Of a DNA stretch of 64,000 nt, positions 15,849 to 23,824 are shown piece after piece (the first letter of the stretch is position 1; every line of letters begins with the position of its first letter). The notes beneath the pieces were generated by a model. That model saw nothing but the letters and a program-made list of their open reading frames with translations. It was not told the origin of the DNA and ran no database searches. The position numbers and the translations under genes are program-made. The DNA is from Roseibium salinum (lineage in GTDB: Bacteria; Pseudomonadota; Alphaproteobacteria; Rhizobiales; Stappiaceae). The DNA lies in contig NZ_JAPEVI010000003.1 of the NCBI RefSeq assembly GCF_026240905.1, positions 186,001-250,000 of the forward strand, in the 5' to 3' direction.

Positions 15849-16270
15849 GCGGTGCAGAGTGGGACTGGACGCCAGGCGTTGGCGTGGGGCCGTTCGGATT
15901 TGGGACACTTATCCAAGACTACATGTCTCACTACGACGTGAAGTTGGTGCGTCGGGAAGGTTCCAGCATCACCGGGTGTGGCGAATACGAAATCGGGGGA
16001 GAAGACAAGGTAGTCTGGACTGAGGAAGGCAAAATTGTTTGCGTTCGAAGTGATGATTTCTGGGGTTACAAAGGCAAAAACCTGATCGGCATGTCCGAAG
16101 AAGAACTCATAGCTCACATGGGTCAAGACCCTGATGAGATCGGCACCAGCGTCTAATATGAGGACGGATCGGTCCAGACGCCCTTTGAGTATGACGATCT
16201 CGCTCTGGAAGTCTGGTTCGAAGACGGCAAATGTGTGTGCGCATCCGCGACGGAGATCGTGGACGACTGA
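15845..16270 (+). pseudogene. Immunity-like protein gene interrupted by an in-frame stop
   Basis: The ATG at 15845 overlaps the upstream TGA; AGAGGAAAGGGG is a good Shine-Dalgarno. The frame reads W-T-P-G-V-G-V-G-P-F-G-F-G, a tyrosine-rich middle, then Y-K-G-K-N-L-I-G-M and E-Y-D-D-L-A-L-E-V-W-F-E-D-G-K. This combination I associate with small cytoplasmic immunity proteins found next to toxin tips like the one before it. A TAA at 16154-16156 (codon 104) breaks the frame, which otherwise continues 38 codons to TGA 16268-16270. One base change would restore a 141-aa protein. Loss of immunity function fits the decay of the adjacent toxin. Confidence 0.6.
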
Positions 16271-16648
16271 AAAAGCGGGCAAGCTCCAGCGTTCTTGGCG
16301 TCTTCACCCGGGCCTGTTCTTTGCGCCGATGCCCTGGTCCGTTGAATTGAGTTCGCGTCCTCCGATCTATCATACCGTTTCTGCCTGACGGCGCCGTGTG
16401 AGACAGCCGCCGCGTATGGCGGTAGTCGGTAGAGCGCGGATTTTGTCCGTGCAGGGTTCATCTTCTTGAAGATCGTCTCCCGACACGGCCCGAGATCTCC
16501 TGGAGAATTCGGCCGACGCTATTTCTTTAGCCGTGTGGAGCTGGAAACCCGTGCCGGTACGCGAGCGCAAAACCACGAAGACACGCATTTCCTGAAGATC
16601 TAACCTCAATCCAGCGCATAATTGCGCTGAAAACCAACAGGAAATTTC
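16271..16648 (+). other. Gene-free stretch before the tail fibre gene
   Basis: About 380 bases with no credible gene. A tRNA-like fragment (D-arm-like GTCGGTAGAGCGC at ~16424-16436, then GGATTTTGTCC) does not fold into a full cloverleaf. A 7-bp hairpin (16612-16618 with 16623-16629, loop TAAT) lies just before the fibre Shine-Dalgarno (CAGGAAATTTC). Confidence 0.5.
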
Positions 16649-18451
16649 ATGACAGTAGCAGCCTTGACGGAAGGCCGCGCCCAGGTTCAGGGTGACGGCG
16701 TAACCGATCGTGTCGACTTGCCATTTCAGTTTGTCGATCAAAACGACCTTCTGGTGATTCACACCGATGCGAACGGCAACGATACGAAATGGATTTATCA
16801 GCAGGTGCCGGGACATTGGTATTTCACAGGAGGTGATTATGCCACGGGAACGGTGTTCTTCACCGCCGCCGATCTGTCGGCCGGCGAACGTCTCACCGTG
16901 ACCTTGGTGAGCACCTATGAGCAGCCTTTTACGCTGGACGGAGGGGAAATTGACCCGGACGTGCTTGAACGGGCGATGGACCGGACGGCCATTGCCGTCC
17001 AGGCGATCGCCGCGCGGGTGGGCCGGTCCCTTTCGGTGTCGCCAAGCCTGGAAGGACAATTGCCAAGTCTGGAAGTTCCGGACCTCCCGGACGGCTACGG
17101 ATTTGTTCGCCAAGGAGACCAGCTGGTTCCGGCTCTCATTGACAGCGCCGCGATTTCCACCGCAGTTGCGGCTGCGGAGGGTGCGCACGAGGGTGCGCAA
17201 GTTGCGGCAGCAACCGCCGGAATGCACGCGGCGACTGCGGAAAACGTAAGGGCTGAGGCAGAGGCGGCAGCTCTGGTGGCTGGAGAGGCACAAACAGCAA
17301 CGGAAACCGCGCGGGCGGGGGCTGAAACCGCTCAAGCGAATGCGGAGGCGGCTGCTGCGCAGGCGGCCGAGGATGCTGCGACCGTGGTGGGCGCCGGCCG
17401 CATACCGGTAGGATCTATCATGCCGTGGTTCAGCGATGTCGCGCCGAACCAGTACTGGCTGATTATCAAGGACCAGAACCAGGTGTTCAGCCGGGCACTG
17501 TTCCCGCAGCTGCTTGATGTACTCGCACCGGAACGGACCGTTACCATTACGAGCAACCTGGCAGTGGTCACCGGGATTGGCTCTGACCAGGGGCTTGCTC
17601 CCGGTATGCCTGTCGAGGGGACGAACATTCCGGACGGCACTACGATCCTTTCCGTTGATGGTCCTACGCAAGTCACGCTGAGCGCCGTTGCGACCGGACC
17701 AGGAACAACCTGCAGGGTGCTCCGCTATGGCAACGGCGACGGCAGCACGACGGCGAACCTGCCGAAACTTGCTGGCCGCTATATACGCGGTTGGGATCCG
17801 TCGGCGCTGATCAACGTCGACGCTGGCGGCGTGCTCGGCATTACGCAGGAGGATGCGATCCAGAACATCACGGGAGAGGTTGGTTATCGGACGGAGAACA
17901 ACACTCAACACGGCGCCTTCTATAGGGACGACAGCAATAAGTGGCACTACACGAACTCTAGTGGCGCTGATCCTTCAGACGGCATCGCATTCGACGCTTC
18001 CCGCGTCGTTCGCACCTCCGAGAATGAAACACGCGGCAAGGAGGTCGTCGGTACTTGGATTATCAAAGTGGCCGACGGTATGGACGATGAGGTGACACTC
18101 AACGCCGTTCAGGTGGTGCAGGACCTTGCTACCGCGCAGAACAACATTGCAGCGCTGAAGGCCCAACTTGCTGCAACCGAAGCGCAACTGATTGGCGTCG
18201 GTCAGACGTGGCAGGATGTGACGGGGTTACGGGTGCTAGCCACAGCGTATCACAATACGAACAGCAGGCCGATTTTCATAGCAGTTAGGGGAGCACAAGG
18301 ATCCAACCTGCAGGTTTCGCCTGATAACGCGACTTGGGTGACAGTGATGGCTGCTGGAGCTAATCAGATACTCTCGCACACTGGCGTAGTCCCGAGCGAT
18401 TGGTACTACAAAGTAAGCAGTAACTTCTCATACTGGTCGGAGCTATGCTAA
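16649..18451 (+). CDS. Tail fibre protein (T7 fibre-type N-terminus)
   Basis: 600 aa, ATG at 16649 with CAGGAA upstream. The first ~125 residues match the T7-type fibre base that attaches to the tail: V-Q-G-D-G-V-T-D-R-V-D-L-P-F-Q-F-V, a W-Y-F-T-G-G-D-Y-A-T-G-T-V stretch and E-R-A-M-D-R. Residues ~175-250 are an Ala/Glu/Thr-rich heptad region (trimeric coiled coil). Residues ~255-440 resemble a phage collar/receptor-tip layout (G-S-I-M-P-W-F, then L-A-G-R-Y-I-R-G-W-D). Another short coiled coil (~490-515) precedes a ~90-residue beta-rich tip likely to bind the host surface. No frame damage is seen, so adsorption should still be specified. It overlaps the next gene by 7 bases. Confidence 0.8.
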   Translation: MTVAALTEGRAQVQGDGVTDRVDLPFQFVDQNDLLVIHTDANGNDTKWIYQQVPGHWYFTGGDYATGTVFFTAADLSAGERLTVTLVSTYEQPFTLDGGEIDPDVLERAMDRTAIAVQAIAARVGRSLSVSPSLEGQLPSLEVPDLPDGYGFVRQGDQLVPALIDSAAISTAVAAAEGAHEGAQVAAATAGMHAATAENVRAEAEAAALVAGEAQTATETARAGAETAQANAEAAAAQAAEDAATVVGAGRIPVGSIMPWFSDVAPNQYWLIIKDQNQVFSRALFPQLLDVLAPERTVTITSNLAVVTGIGSDQGLAPGMPVEGTNIPDGTTILSVDGPTQVTLSAVATGPGTTCRVLRYGNGDGSTTANLPKLAGRYIRGWDPSALINVDAGGVLGITQEDAIQNITGEVGYRTENNTQHGAFYRDDSNKWHYTNSSGADPSDGIAFDASRVVRTSENETRGKEVVGTWIIKVADGMDDEVTLNAVQVVQDLATAQNNIAALKAQLAATEAQLIGVGQTWQDVTGLRVLATAYHNTNSRPIFIAVRGAQGSNLQVSPDNATWVTVMAAGANQILSHTGVVPSDWYYKVSSNFSYWSELC

Positions 18452-18888
18452 TGGAGACAGGTTTCTTTCACCCAGACCGCGGTTATTGGCAGACGGTCAG
18501 CCAGCCCTCAGCCGCCATCAGGATGTCCTACCCAGCAGGAACCGTTGAGGTCCCCATTAAGCCAGGTGCCAATTACGAATGGATCGACGGCACATGGATA
18601 TACACACCTCCGCCGCCTCCGACACTGAAAGAACTGCGTGAAGCAATGCCGCCTGTGACGGCACGGCAGTTTCGTCTCGGTCTGATCAATGCGAGCCGTG
18701 CTCTCGAGGCGGTTGACGCCGCCATCGCCGCGATCTCAGATGAGACCGAACGTGCCAGGGCCCTAGTGGAATGGGAATATGCCACTCAGTTTTCGCGGCT
18801 GGCCCCCTTTGTCGTGAGCTTGGCACCCTCGATCGGTTTCACAGAGGATGAATTTGACACGCTGTGGCAGGAGGCCATGAAGCTCTGA
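18445..18888 (+). CDS. Fibre-associated phage protein (possible fibre assembly/chaperone)
   Basis: 147 aa; the ATG at 18445 overlaps the fibre stop, with GGAG upstream; ATG 18451 is an alternative. The N-terminus F-H-P-D-R-G-Y-W, the short W-x-W-I-D-G-T-W-I-like strand region and a proline run (PPPPP, ~residue 54) precede a helical domain with R-Q-F-R-L-G-L and a W-E-Y-A-x-x-F pattern. The latter resembles the C-terminal helical part of many small proteins encoded after tail fibres. It ends just before a strong terminator at 18913, closing the structural operon. The function is inferred from position. Confidence 0.6.
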   Translation: MLMETGFFHPDRGYWQTVSQPSAAIRMSYPAGTVEVPIKPGANYEWIDGTWIYTPPPPPTLKELREAMPPVTARQFRLGLINASRALEAVDAAIAAISDETERARALVEWEYATQFSRLAPFVVSLAPSIGFTEDEFDTLWQEAMKL

Positions 18889-18912
18889 GGCTTTCGGCAG
18901 TCCGAAATACGC

Positions 18913-18935
18913 GCCGCCCGAGAGGCGGCTTTTTT
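18913..18935 (+). terminator. Rho-independent terminator closing the structural genes
   Basis: 6-bp GC stem (18913-18918 with 18924-18929), a CGAGA loop and six T residues directly after the fibre-associated gene. Confidence 0.8.
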
Positions 18936-19125
18936 GTACCTGAATGGCCCTTCATGAAACGGGTGCCGGGTCCTGCAAATTATTGCCTGGAGGGTAAACC
19001 TCCCGCTCCTTACCGCGCTGCTATCCGGCGCTGAAGTGGCCCAGGCCCTTCCGGAGCCTCCAGTGCACCGAGGCGTCTTGGGTCTCATTCGGCGCCCGTT
19101 TCTTCTTAAAAAAGGATGTTCGCAG

Positions 19126-19590
19126 ATGAGACATAGAACCCGCCTGGTCGGAGCCATGGGGGCCGCAGCGATTGCGCTGGTTGGAGCCTGGGAAGGGCTC
19201 CGGTTGGTTGCTTATCCGGACATCGTCGGCGTTCCGACGGTTTGCTTCGGCGAAACGCATGGAGTGAGGCTTGGTGATCAGTACACGAAGGAAGAATGTG
19301 ATGCAAAGCTGCTTGCTTCGCTGAGGAGGCACGAGGCGGGCATGCGCCGATGCTTGAAACGGCCGGATGTCATTCCGACTCGCTCCTATGTCGCGTTTGT
19401 GAGCCTTACCTATAACATCGGGGTAGGGGCTTTTTGCCGGTCGACGGCGCGGAAGCGTCTCGATCGAGGAGACCTCAGGGGCGCCTGCGATGCTGCGAGG
19501 TGGTTCGACAAGGCCGGCGGCCGAACAAGTCAGGGCCTTGTCAACCGCCGTTCTGCGGAGCACAAGCTGTGCCTCGAGGGGGCAGAATGA
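19126..19590 (+). CDS. Endolysin, GH24 lysozyme with signal-anchor-like N-terminus
   Basis: 154 aa. The ATG at 19126 was chosen for the AAGGATG element upstream and because earlier starts add low-complexity sequence. The T4-lysozyme catalytic triad pattern E-x8-D-x5-T is exact: Glu23, Asp32, Thr38. It cleaves the glycan strands of peptidoglycan to lyse the host. Residues ~8-22 (VGAMGAAAIALVGAW) are weakly hydrophobic and Ala/Gly-rich, typical of signal-arrest-release endolysins exported by Sec and released later by membrane depolarisation. T-Y-N-I-G and R-R-S-A-E near the end are family features. The stop overlaps the spanin start (ATGA). Confidence 0.85.
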   Translation: MRHRTRLVGAMGAAAIALVGAWEGLRLVAYPDIVGVPTVCFGETHGVRLGDQYTKEECDAKLLASLRRHEAGMRRCLKRPDVIPTRSYVAFVSLTYNIGVGAFCRSTARKRLDRGDLRGACDAARWFDKAGGRTSQGLVNRRSAEHKLCLEGAE

Positions 19591-19943
19591 TCGCACTCCT
19601 TGATATTGTTCTTCGCAGCCGAACCGCTGCCTTGGTTCTTGCCATTGCCGCCGTTTTGGGCGGCTTTTTTGTTTGGCACAAGGTCGACAAATCCAGCGCG
19701 GTCCGCCGCGCGCGGGAAGGTTATGTGACCCAAGCGGAGCTGACGTCGACGCGGGCCCAATTGGAAGAACTCAGACGCCGCCAGGCAGTGGCAGATGCCG
19801 CCCGCGGCTACTTCAACTCCGAAGTCCAGAAGGCTCAGGCGGAAGCCAAAGCCGCAGAGCAGGAGCTAGAACGCTATGTTTCGACGGTTGAGGATAGCTG
19901 CGTTGTGCGGTCCGGCCTTATTGACCGCCTGCACAATCGTTGA
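19587..19943 (+). CDS. Inner-membrane spanin subunit (Rz-like)
   Basis: 118 aa, ATG at 19587 overlapping the lysozyme stop, Shine-Dalgarno CGAGGGGG. One membrane segment (~residues 12-29, AALVLAIAAVLGGFFVW) is followed by a long charged coiled coil rich in Glu, Gln, Ala and Arg, the expected layout of an i-spanin. Its 3' part overlaps, in another frame, the start of a small lipoprotein gene at 19876. This nested arrangement is characteristic of Rz/Rz1 pairs, which fuse inner and outer membrane in the last lysis step. Confidence 0.75.
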   Translation: MIALLDIVLRSRTAALVLAIAAVLGGFFVWHKVDKSSAVRRAREGYVTQAELTSTRAQLEELRRRQAVADAARGYFNSEVQKAQAEAKAAEQELERYVSTVEDSCVVRSGLIDRLHNR

Positions 19944-20178
19944 TGATCGGCTGCAAGCGACCGCAACACAGGCCGGGCTCAGGCAGGCGGCTCGATACTT
20001 GCCGGACTATCCGGAAGACTGCCGGCAGACAGAGAAATCCGGTGTCCGGATCGGGGAGCCATTGGACGTTGCCCTGATCCGGACCGATCAGGCCCTTGGC
20101 CTCGCAAATGCCCGCGTGCGGCGGTGCAGCCGTTGGTATGAGAGAATCAAAAGCGGTTTTGAAAGCGAGGCCGAATGA
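19876..20178 (+). CDS. Outer-membrane spanin lipoprotein candidate (Rz1-like)
   Basis: 100 aa, starting inside the Rz-like gene in another frame. A basic start (M-F-R-R-L-R), a hydrophobic stretch and the lipobox L-T-A-C (Cys19) predict an exported lipoprotein. The mature part is ~80 aa and lacks the proline richness of classic Rz1, so the pairing rests on the nested position. Cysteines near residues 49 and 83 could form a disulfide. The stop overlaps the next start (ATGA). Confidence 0.6.
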   Translation: MFRRLRIAALCGPALLTACTIVDDRLQATATQAGLRQAARYLPDYPEDCRQTEKSGVRIGEPLDVALIRTDQALGLANARVRRCSRWYERIKSGFESEAE

Positions 20179-20360
20179 ATAAACAGGATATAGTCACGGC
20201 ACCTGTTGCTCTGGGAGCTATTGCCTGGCCGCAGGTTCACAAGATTGTTGAGTGGATCGCTGCTGAGGCTCAGCTGGTTTTGCCAATCCTCGGCACCTTA
20301 TGGTTACTCGTTCAGATCGCGGCGAAGGTTTACACCACGTGGATCAAGGGACGGCGTTGA
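20175..20360 (+). CDS. Small membrane protein, holin candidate
   Basis: 61 aa, start overlapping the spanin stop. It has one clear hydrophobic helix (~residues 31-53, AQLVLPILGTLWLLVQIAAKVY), a weaker one near residues 8-20, and a basic C-terminus (K-G-R-R). Size, charge distribution and place in the lysis cassette fit a holin that controls the timing of lysis. The order (holin last, after spanins) is less common but occurs. No family was recognised. Confidence 0.55.
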   Translation: MNKQDIVTAPVALGAIAWPQVHKIVEWIAAEAQLVLPILGTLWLLVQIAAKVYTTWIKGRR

Positions 20361-21094
20361 TAGCGAGCTTCCCTACGCGCGCAACTTTCCGATGAAAAAG
20401 GATTCGCACGAGATTGGGCGCAATCAGAAATTGTGCTTCCTTCCTCAGTTGCGCCGAGCCCTATTTACCTTTGGTAGCCAGCTATCTTGCCAACCAGTTG
20501 TTATAGTTGCCGTAAACTCAAACAGTCACACTGAGCCGAAAACCAGCCGGCACCTTCTGGAGCGGCGAGCTCGAACTGCTGTTATTATTCTTTGTCGCTG
20601 ATGAGTTTTCCGGCCGCACTTCAGTTTAGCGGCTTCTATTCGTTTATGGTTTCGATGGTTGGACTAGATTACGCCAACCACGATGGCAGCCAAAAAAACG
20701 AAAGCTGCGAGAAAGGCAATCATGTTCAGGTTCCGTACAAGGGTCATCTGTCCGCTCCCGATTACCTCTGTTTGACCCGCCGATATTAAGACAGCAGTTA
20801 TGGGAAACGAAGAAAAAAGATGCTGCATTGCAACGTGGGAATTGCACCTAAAGGTTGTTGCTCTTGAGGGATTGTTAATTAAGCTATTGAAAGAAAAAGA
20901 AACAATCCGTGATCACTTTCGGTCGGCCGTATCAGGCTCCGTACTAAAAAATTCCGGTTAGGTCCCTGAACCCGGGCTTTGCCTGTCATTCGGTCGACCG
21001 ACAAGTCAGAGGGAACCGGAAAGGCCGAAGGTAGCGTAATGTTAACAGGATCCTGCTAGTTTCGCTTTAACGCGATTACTGCGTCGGAGTGCTA
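20361..21094 (+). other. Prophage/chromosome border region
   Basis: About 730 bases, mostly gene-free, AT-richer around 20780-20910. One short membrane peptide gene on the minus strand is listed separately. The right attachment site should lie here, but without the left end no core repeat can be matched. Promoters for the DUF2336 gene would also lie here. Confidence 0.45.
20664..20747 (-). CDS. Tiny single-span membrane protein
   Basis: 27 aa on the minus strand: a short polar start (M-T-L-V-R-N-L-N) and one hydrophobic helix (MIAFLAAFVFLAAIVVGVI) ending at the stop. GGGAGCGGA lies 5-13 bases before the ATG. Similar very small Ala/Val/Phe-rich helix peptides are common and poorly annotated in Hyphomicrobiales, so I consider it probably real. 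There is no functional information. Confidence 0.42.
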   Translation of the reverse strand: MTLVRNLNMIAFLAAFVFLAAIVVGVI

Positions 21095-22339
21095 ATGTTC
21101 AATCTTGCGAAACTTGCTGATCTGGCGAGAGATCACACCGCTGCGGGCCGCAAGAGCCTGATCAAGACGCTGACCGACCTTTTTGTAAGTGCCGGCGATG
21201 ACCGCGATGAACAGATCAGTCTGCTTTTTGGCGATATCGTTCTGAAGGTTCTCGGACAGTTGGAGGAGGAAACCCGCATCATTCTTTCCAAAAGGATGTG
21301 CCGGGAAAAGGCTGCTCCGCATGAACTGATGGTGAGGCTGGCACAGGATACGATTGCTGTGGCCGAACCTGCACTTGAGCACTCACCCGCGCTTACGTCG
21401 GAAGATCTCGTCGCGATCGCTTCCACGGCCTCAATGGAACATCTGGGCGCGATCGCCGGTCGCGTGTCGGTGGATGAGGCCGTCACTTCCGTACTGGTTG
21501 ATCGCGGCGACGCCAAGGTCTTGAGCAAGGTGGCCGAGAATCAGGGAGCCGAGTTCGCCGATGCAGCCTTCCTGAAACTGGTCGAAAAAGCGCGGTCCAA
21601 CGTATCGATACAGGCGGCTCTCATCAAGCGTCCGGATCTGCCTGAGGAGGCAGCTCAGGCGCTGTTGCCGTTTTTGACAGAGGAACTGAAAGAGCGGATC
21701 ACGGCACTGGGCGCAGACAATACCCTCGTGCAGTTGCTCGCGGAACGGGCGGCCACGGAAGTTGCTGCCCGTGCTCAGAAGCTTGATGAGGCCCGTGAAC
21801 AGTCGAACGCGCTGATAAGGGACGTCGTGAGCAAGAAAACAAAGATCGATGATGCCGTAACCCTGTTTGCACGGGCCGACCGGACCGCGGAACTGGGAAT
21901 GCTGCTGGCCAGGGTGAGCGGACTTCCACCCGGTGCGGTCTCCCAACTCTTGTTCAGTGCCAGCGACAAGCCGTTGATCATTCTCTGCAAGGCCAACGGG
22001 GTCACATCAGACGCTTACAAGGATATCCTCACTATGCGGGCTCGGCGGCTGCGCATCGGCGGTCTTGAGCTGAATGCAGCTATACAGCGATACGCAGCGT
22101 TGAGCGAGGAGGGCGCCCGCCGGTCGCTGGAGACGCTGAAACAGGCCGGCTCTGCTTTTGGGTTGAAAACCGAGGTCGATACTGCGTCTGAGGAAAAGCG
22201 TTCGAAAAAAATATACCCTTTGCGTCCAGCCGCTGAAGCCTCGGGTGCTTTATCCGGCGGATCTCTGCAGGGACGCGGTCATGGCGGCAGCGGAAATCAG
22301 AAAGCCGCCGCCAATTTTGCTGACAAGCCGCAGCAGTGA
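21095..22339 (+). CDS. DUF2336 domain protein
   Basis: 414 aa; the ATG at 21095 has TCGGAG upstream (a GTG six bases earlier is possible). The N-terminal ~250 residues are the DUF2336 repeat-like helical region, seen from the L-F-G-D-I-V-L-K-V-L, S-P-A-L-T-S-E-D-L and R-P-D-L-P-E-E-A-A patterns. This alphaproteobacterial family is predicted to be cytoplasmic and alpha-solenoid-like, with unknown function; some members are linked to signalling. The C-terminal tail is Ser/Gly/Lys-rich and overlaps the convergent LysE gene by 90 bases. It appears intact and host-type in codon use, marking the end of prophage DNA. Confidence 0.75.
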   Translation: MFNLAKLADLARDHTAAGRKSLIKTLTDLFVSAGDDRDEQISLLFGDIVLKVLGQLEEETRIILSKRMCREKAAPHELMVRLAQDTIAVAEPALEHSPALTSEDLVAIASTASMEHLGAIAGRVSVDEAVTSVLVDRGDAKVLSKVAENQGAEFADAAFLKLVEKARSNVSIQAALIKRPDLPEEAAQALLPFLTEELKERITALGADNTLVQLLAERAATEVAARAQKLDEAREQSNALIRDVVSKKTKIDDAVTLFARADRTAELGMLLARVSGLPPGAVSQLLFSASDKPLIILCKANGVTSDAYKDILTMRARRLRIGGLELNAAIQRYAALSEEGARRSLETLKQAGSAFGLKTEVDTASEEKRSKKIYPLRPAAEASGALSGGSLQGRGHGGSGNQKAAANFADKPQQ

Positions 22340-22876
22340 CGGACTGCGCAGTTTCTGCCCCACGGCGGCTGCCGCGAGTGCATAGACGGCTGCGTTCACA
22401 ATGCCAAGCACCACGAACGTCGTTCCGAGTATTGCCAACTGCGGCACGACGGGTGCGCTTGGAGCTATAAAGTGCGGCAGAAACGCTATGAAGAAGACAA
22501 TGGCCTTCGGATTGAGCGCGGTTACAAGATAGGCGTGCCAGAAGATTTTCCGAGCCGGAACGTCAGCGACCTGATGGGGCCCGAGCGCAGTGGGCCGGCT
22601 GCGCCACATTTTAATACCCAGCCAGACCAGATAGACTGCTCCGACCCACTTGAGCGCCGCAAATGCGGTGGCTGATGCAGCCAGAACCGCCCCCAGTCCC
22701 ATGAGTGAAGCCGCCGCCGCCGTTGCGTCTCCCAGCCCGACCCCCATCACTGTGGCGAATGCTGATTTGCGGCCGTGGGTCAGAGCGTAGCTTACGACCA
22801 ACATGATCGTTGGACCGGGTATGGCCAGCACGATCAACGTGGCCACAATATAGGCGAAATAGAGTTCGAGTGTCAT
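22250..22876 (-). CDS. LysE/RhtB family amino-acid exporter
   Basis: 208 aa from the ATG at 22876, where AGGA is suitably placed (an ATG nine bases upstream is less well supported). Six hydrophobic segments are visible. The N-terminal P-G-P-T motif in the first helix, A-x-x-x-G-x-G-D near residues 40-50, and N-P-K-A in the middle are family hallmarks. RhtB proteins export amino acids or their derivatives across the inner membrane. The 3' end overlaps the DUF2336 gene on the other strand. The substrate cannot be told from sequence. Confidence 0.85.
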   Translation of the reverse strand: MTLELYFAYIVATLIVLAIPGPTIMLVVSYALTHGRKSAFATVMGVGLGDATAAAASLMGLGAVLAASATAFAALKWVGAVYLVWLGIKMWRSRPTALGPHQVADVPARKIFWHAYLVTALNPKAIVFFIAFLPHFIAPSAPVVPQLAILGTTFVVLGIVNAAVYALAAAAVGQKLRSPSLLRLVSKIGGGFLISAAAMTASLQRSAG

Positions 22877-22972
22877 CGGCGCCATCCTGAATGAGGTATG
22901 CGAACTTAGATGACTGGCGCGGGTTGTTCAATCATGTACCTTGCTGTCATGGTTGTGTCGGAATGCGTGATA

Positions 22973-23737
22973 ATGCGGATAGTGGGTAGCGTGAGTTGCT
23001 TCTTTTGCGGCCTGGTTCTCATTGTTCATCCAGCGCCCGCCGCATCGGATCCCGTGCCGGACGCAAAGCCGCTGGTGGCACAGGATTCCGAGCCGTTCGT
23101 TGAAGGTGTCGACACGCCACCCGCGAAACCTTCGCTTCCAGCGCCAGCGGAGGAGACAGTGGAAATCCCTCCGGAGCCACTGACCGAATGCGATGTTCCC
23201 GGGGCACTGATCAAACTTGCCGACCCGGTTGCGGGAAAGTCCGGCAGCGATGCGGCGTGCGGTATTGCTGAGCCGGTCCGGCTGAACGGTGTCGTGGTCG
23301 GAACCGCCGCCGCCAAGTTTCCTTCACCTGTGACTGTTTCCTGCCGCTTCGCCAAAACCCTGACAAAGTGGCTGCGAGACGATGTCCTTCCTGCTGCAGA
23401 GGAACAGTTCGGCAGCCCGGTCTCGGTTCTCGCGAGTGGGCCGGGCTACCAATGCCGCCGCCGGAACAATTTGCCGGATGGAAAATTATCTGAGCACGCA
23501 CTGGGAATGGCGATCGATATTTCACACATCGAACTGGACGATGGCTCTCGGATCTCGATTGAAGACGACTGGGGAGCGGAAACGAAGAAGGGCCGTTTCC
23601 TGAAGGAGATCCATACATCGGCGTGTGAACGCTTTACGACCGTACTCGGCCCGGACGCAGATTCCAGCCACCGTTCCCATTTTCATCTGGATATCGGATG
23701 CCACGGCAAGGCTTGTACCTATGTCATCTGCCAGTAG
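22973..23737 (+). CDS. Extensin-like C-terminal domain protein, periplasmic
   Basis: 254 aa from the ATG at 22973, chosen because it places a clean signal peptide at the start (M-R, then IVGSVSCFFCGLVLIV, cleavage near A-P-A-A). Earlier in-frame starts add ~21 residues that bury the signal. A Pro/Glu/Ala-rich linker (~residues 25-75) precedes the extensin-like domain: C-R-F-A-K-T-L, Y-x-C-R, then the E-H-A-L-G-M-A-I-D-I motif and H-R-S-H-F-H-L-D-I near the end. These resemble the metal-binding residues of D-Ala-D-Ala carboxypeptidase-type enzymes, so a peptidoglycan role is likely. Several cysteines suggest disulfides, fitting a periplasmic location. Confidence 0.78.
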   Translation: MRIVGSVSCFFCGLVLIVHPAPAASDPVPDAKPLVAQDSEPFVEGVDTPPAKPSLPAPAEETVEIPPEPLTECDVPGALIKLADPVAGKSGSDAACGIAEPVRLNGVVVGTAAAKFPSPVTVSCRFAKTLTKWLRDDVLPAAEEQFGSPVSVLASGPGYQCRRRNNLPDGKLSEHALGMAIDISHIELDDGSRISIEDDWGAETKKGRFLKEIHTSACERFTTVLGPDADSSHRSHFHLDIGCHGKACTYVICQ

Positions 23738-23824
23738 TTCACAGCACTGGCTCCAATCGCTGCTTGCAAATCCGCCGCAAGCTTGTTCCCTTGAGATCGC
23801 AGACATACAACGCTGGAACCGCTC

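Larger units (their letters stand above)
1..20360 (+). mobile_element. T7-like prophage, structural and lysis modules (left end outside window)
   Basis: Contiguous + strand genes follow podovirus order: scaffold, capsid, tail tubular A and B, core protein, large internal protein, T7-type tail fibre, lysozyme, spanin pair, holin candidate. No terminase, portal, integrase or repressor is in the window, so these would lie to the left. No tRNA or obvious attachment repeat marks the right edge; host-type genes resume at 21095 (DUF2336). The region is interrupted by two AT-richer islands with toxin-like and membrane or lipoprotein genes. Several genes are frameshifted or carry internal stops, so the element may be partly decayed, although the capsid, tail, fibre and lysis genes all appear intact. 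Confidence 0.88.

Noticed and set aside
16418..16466. tRNA-like fragment (GTCGGTAGAGCGC ... GGATTTTGTCC ... GGGTTCATC)
   Set aside because: D-arm, anticodon-arm and T-arm-like parts are present but the stems do not have tRNA spacing, the T-loop is altered and no acceptor stem pairs. At best a degraded remnant.
19642..19672. Terminator-like GCCGCC-GTTTT-GGGCGGC-TTTTTT within the Rz-like gene
   Set aside because: It lies inside the membrane helix codons (Ala-Ala-Val-Leu-Gly-Gly-Phe-Phe) of a gene whose frame is intact. It may attenuate, but composition explains it.
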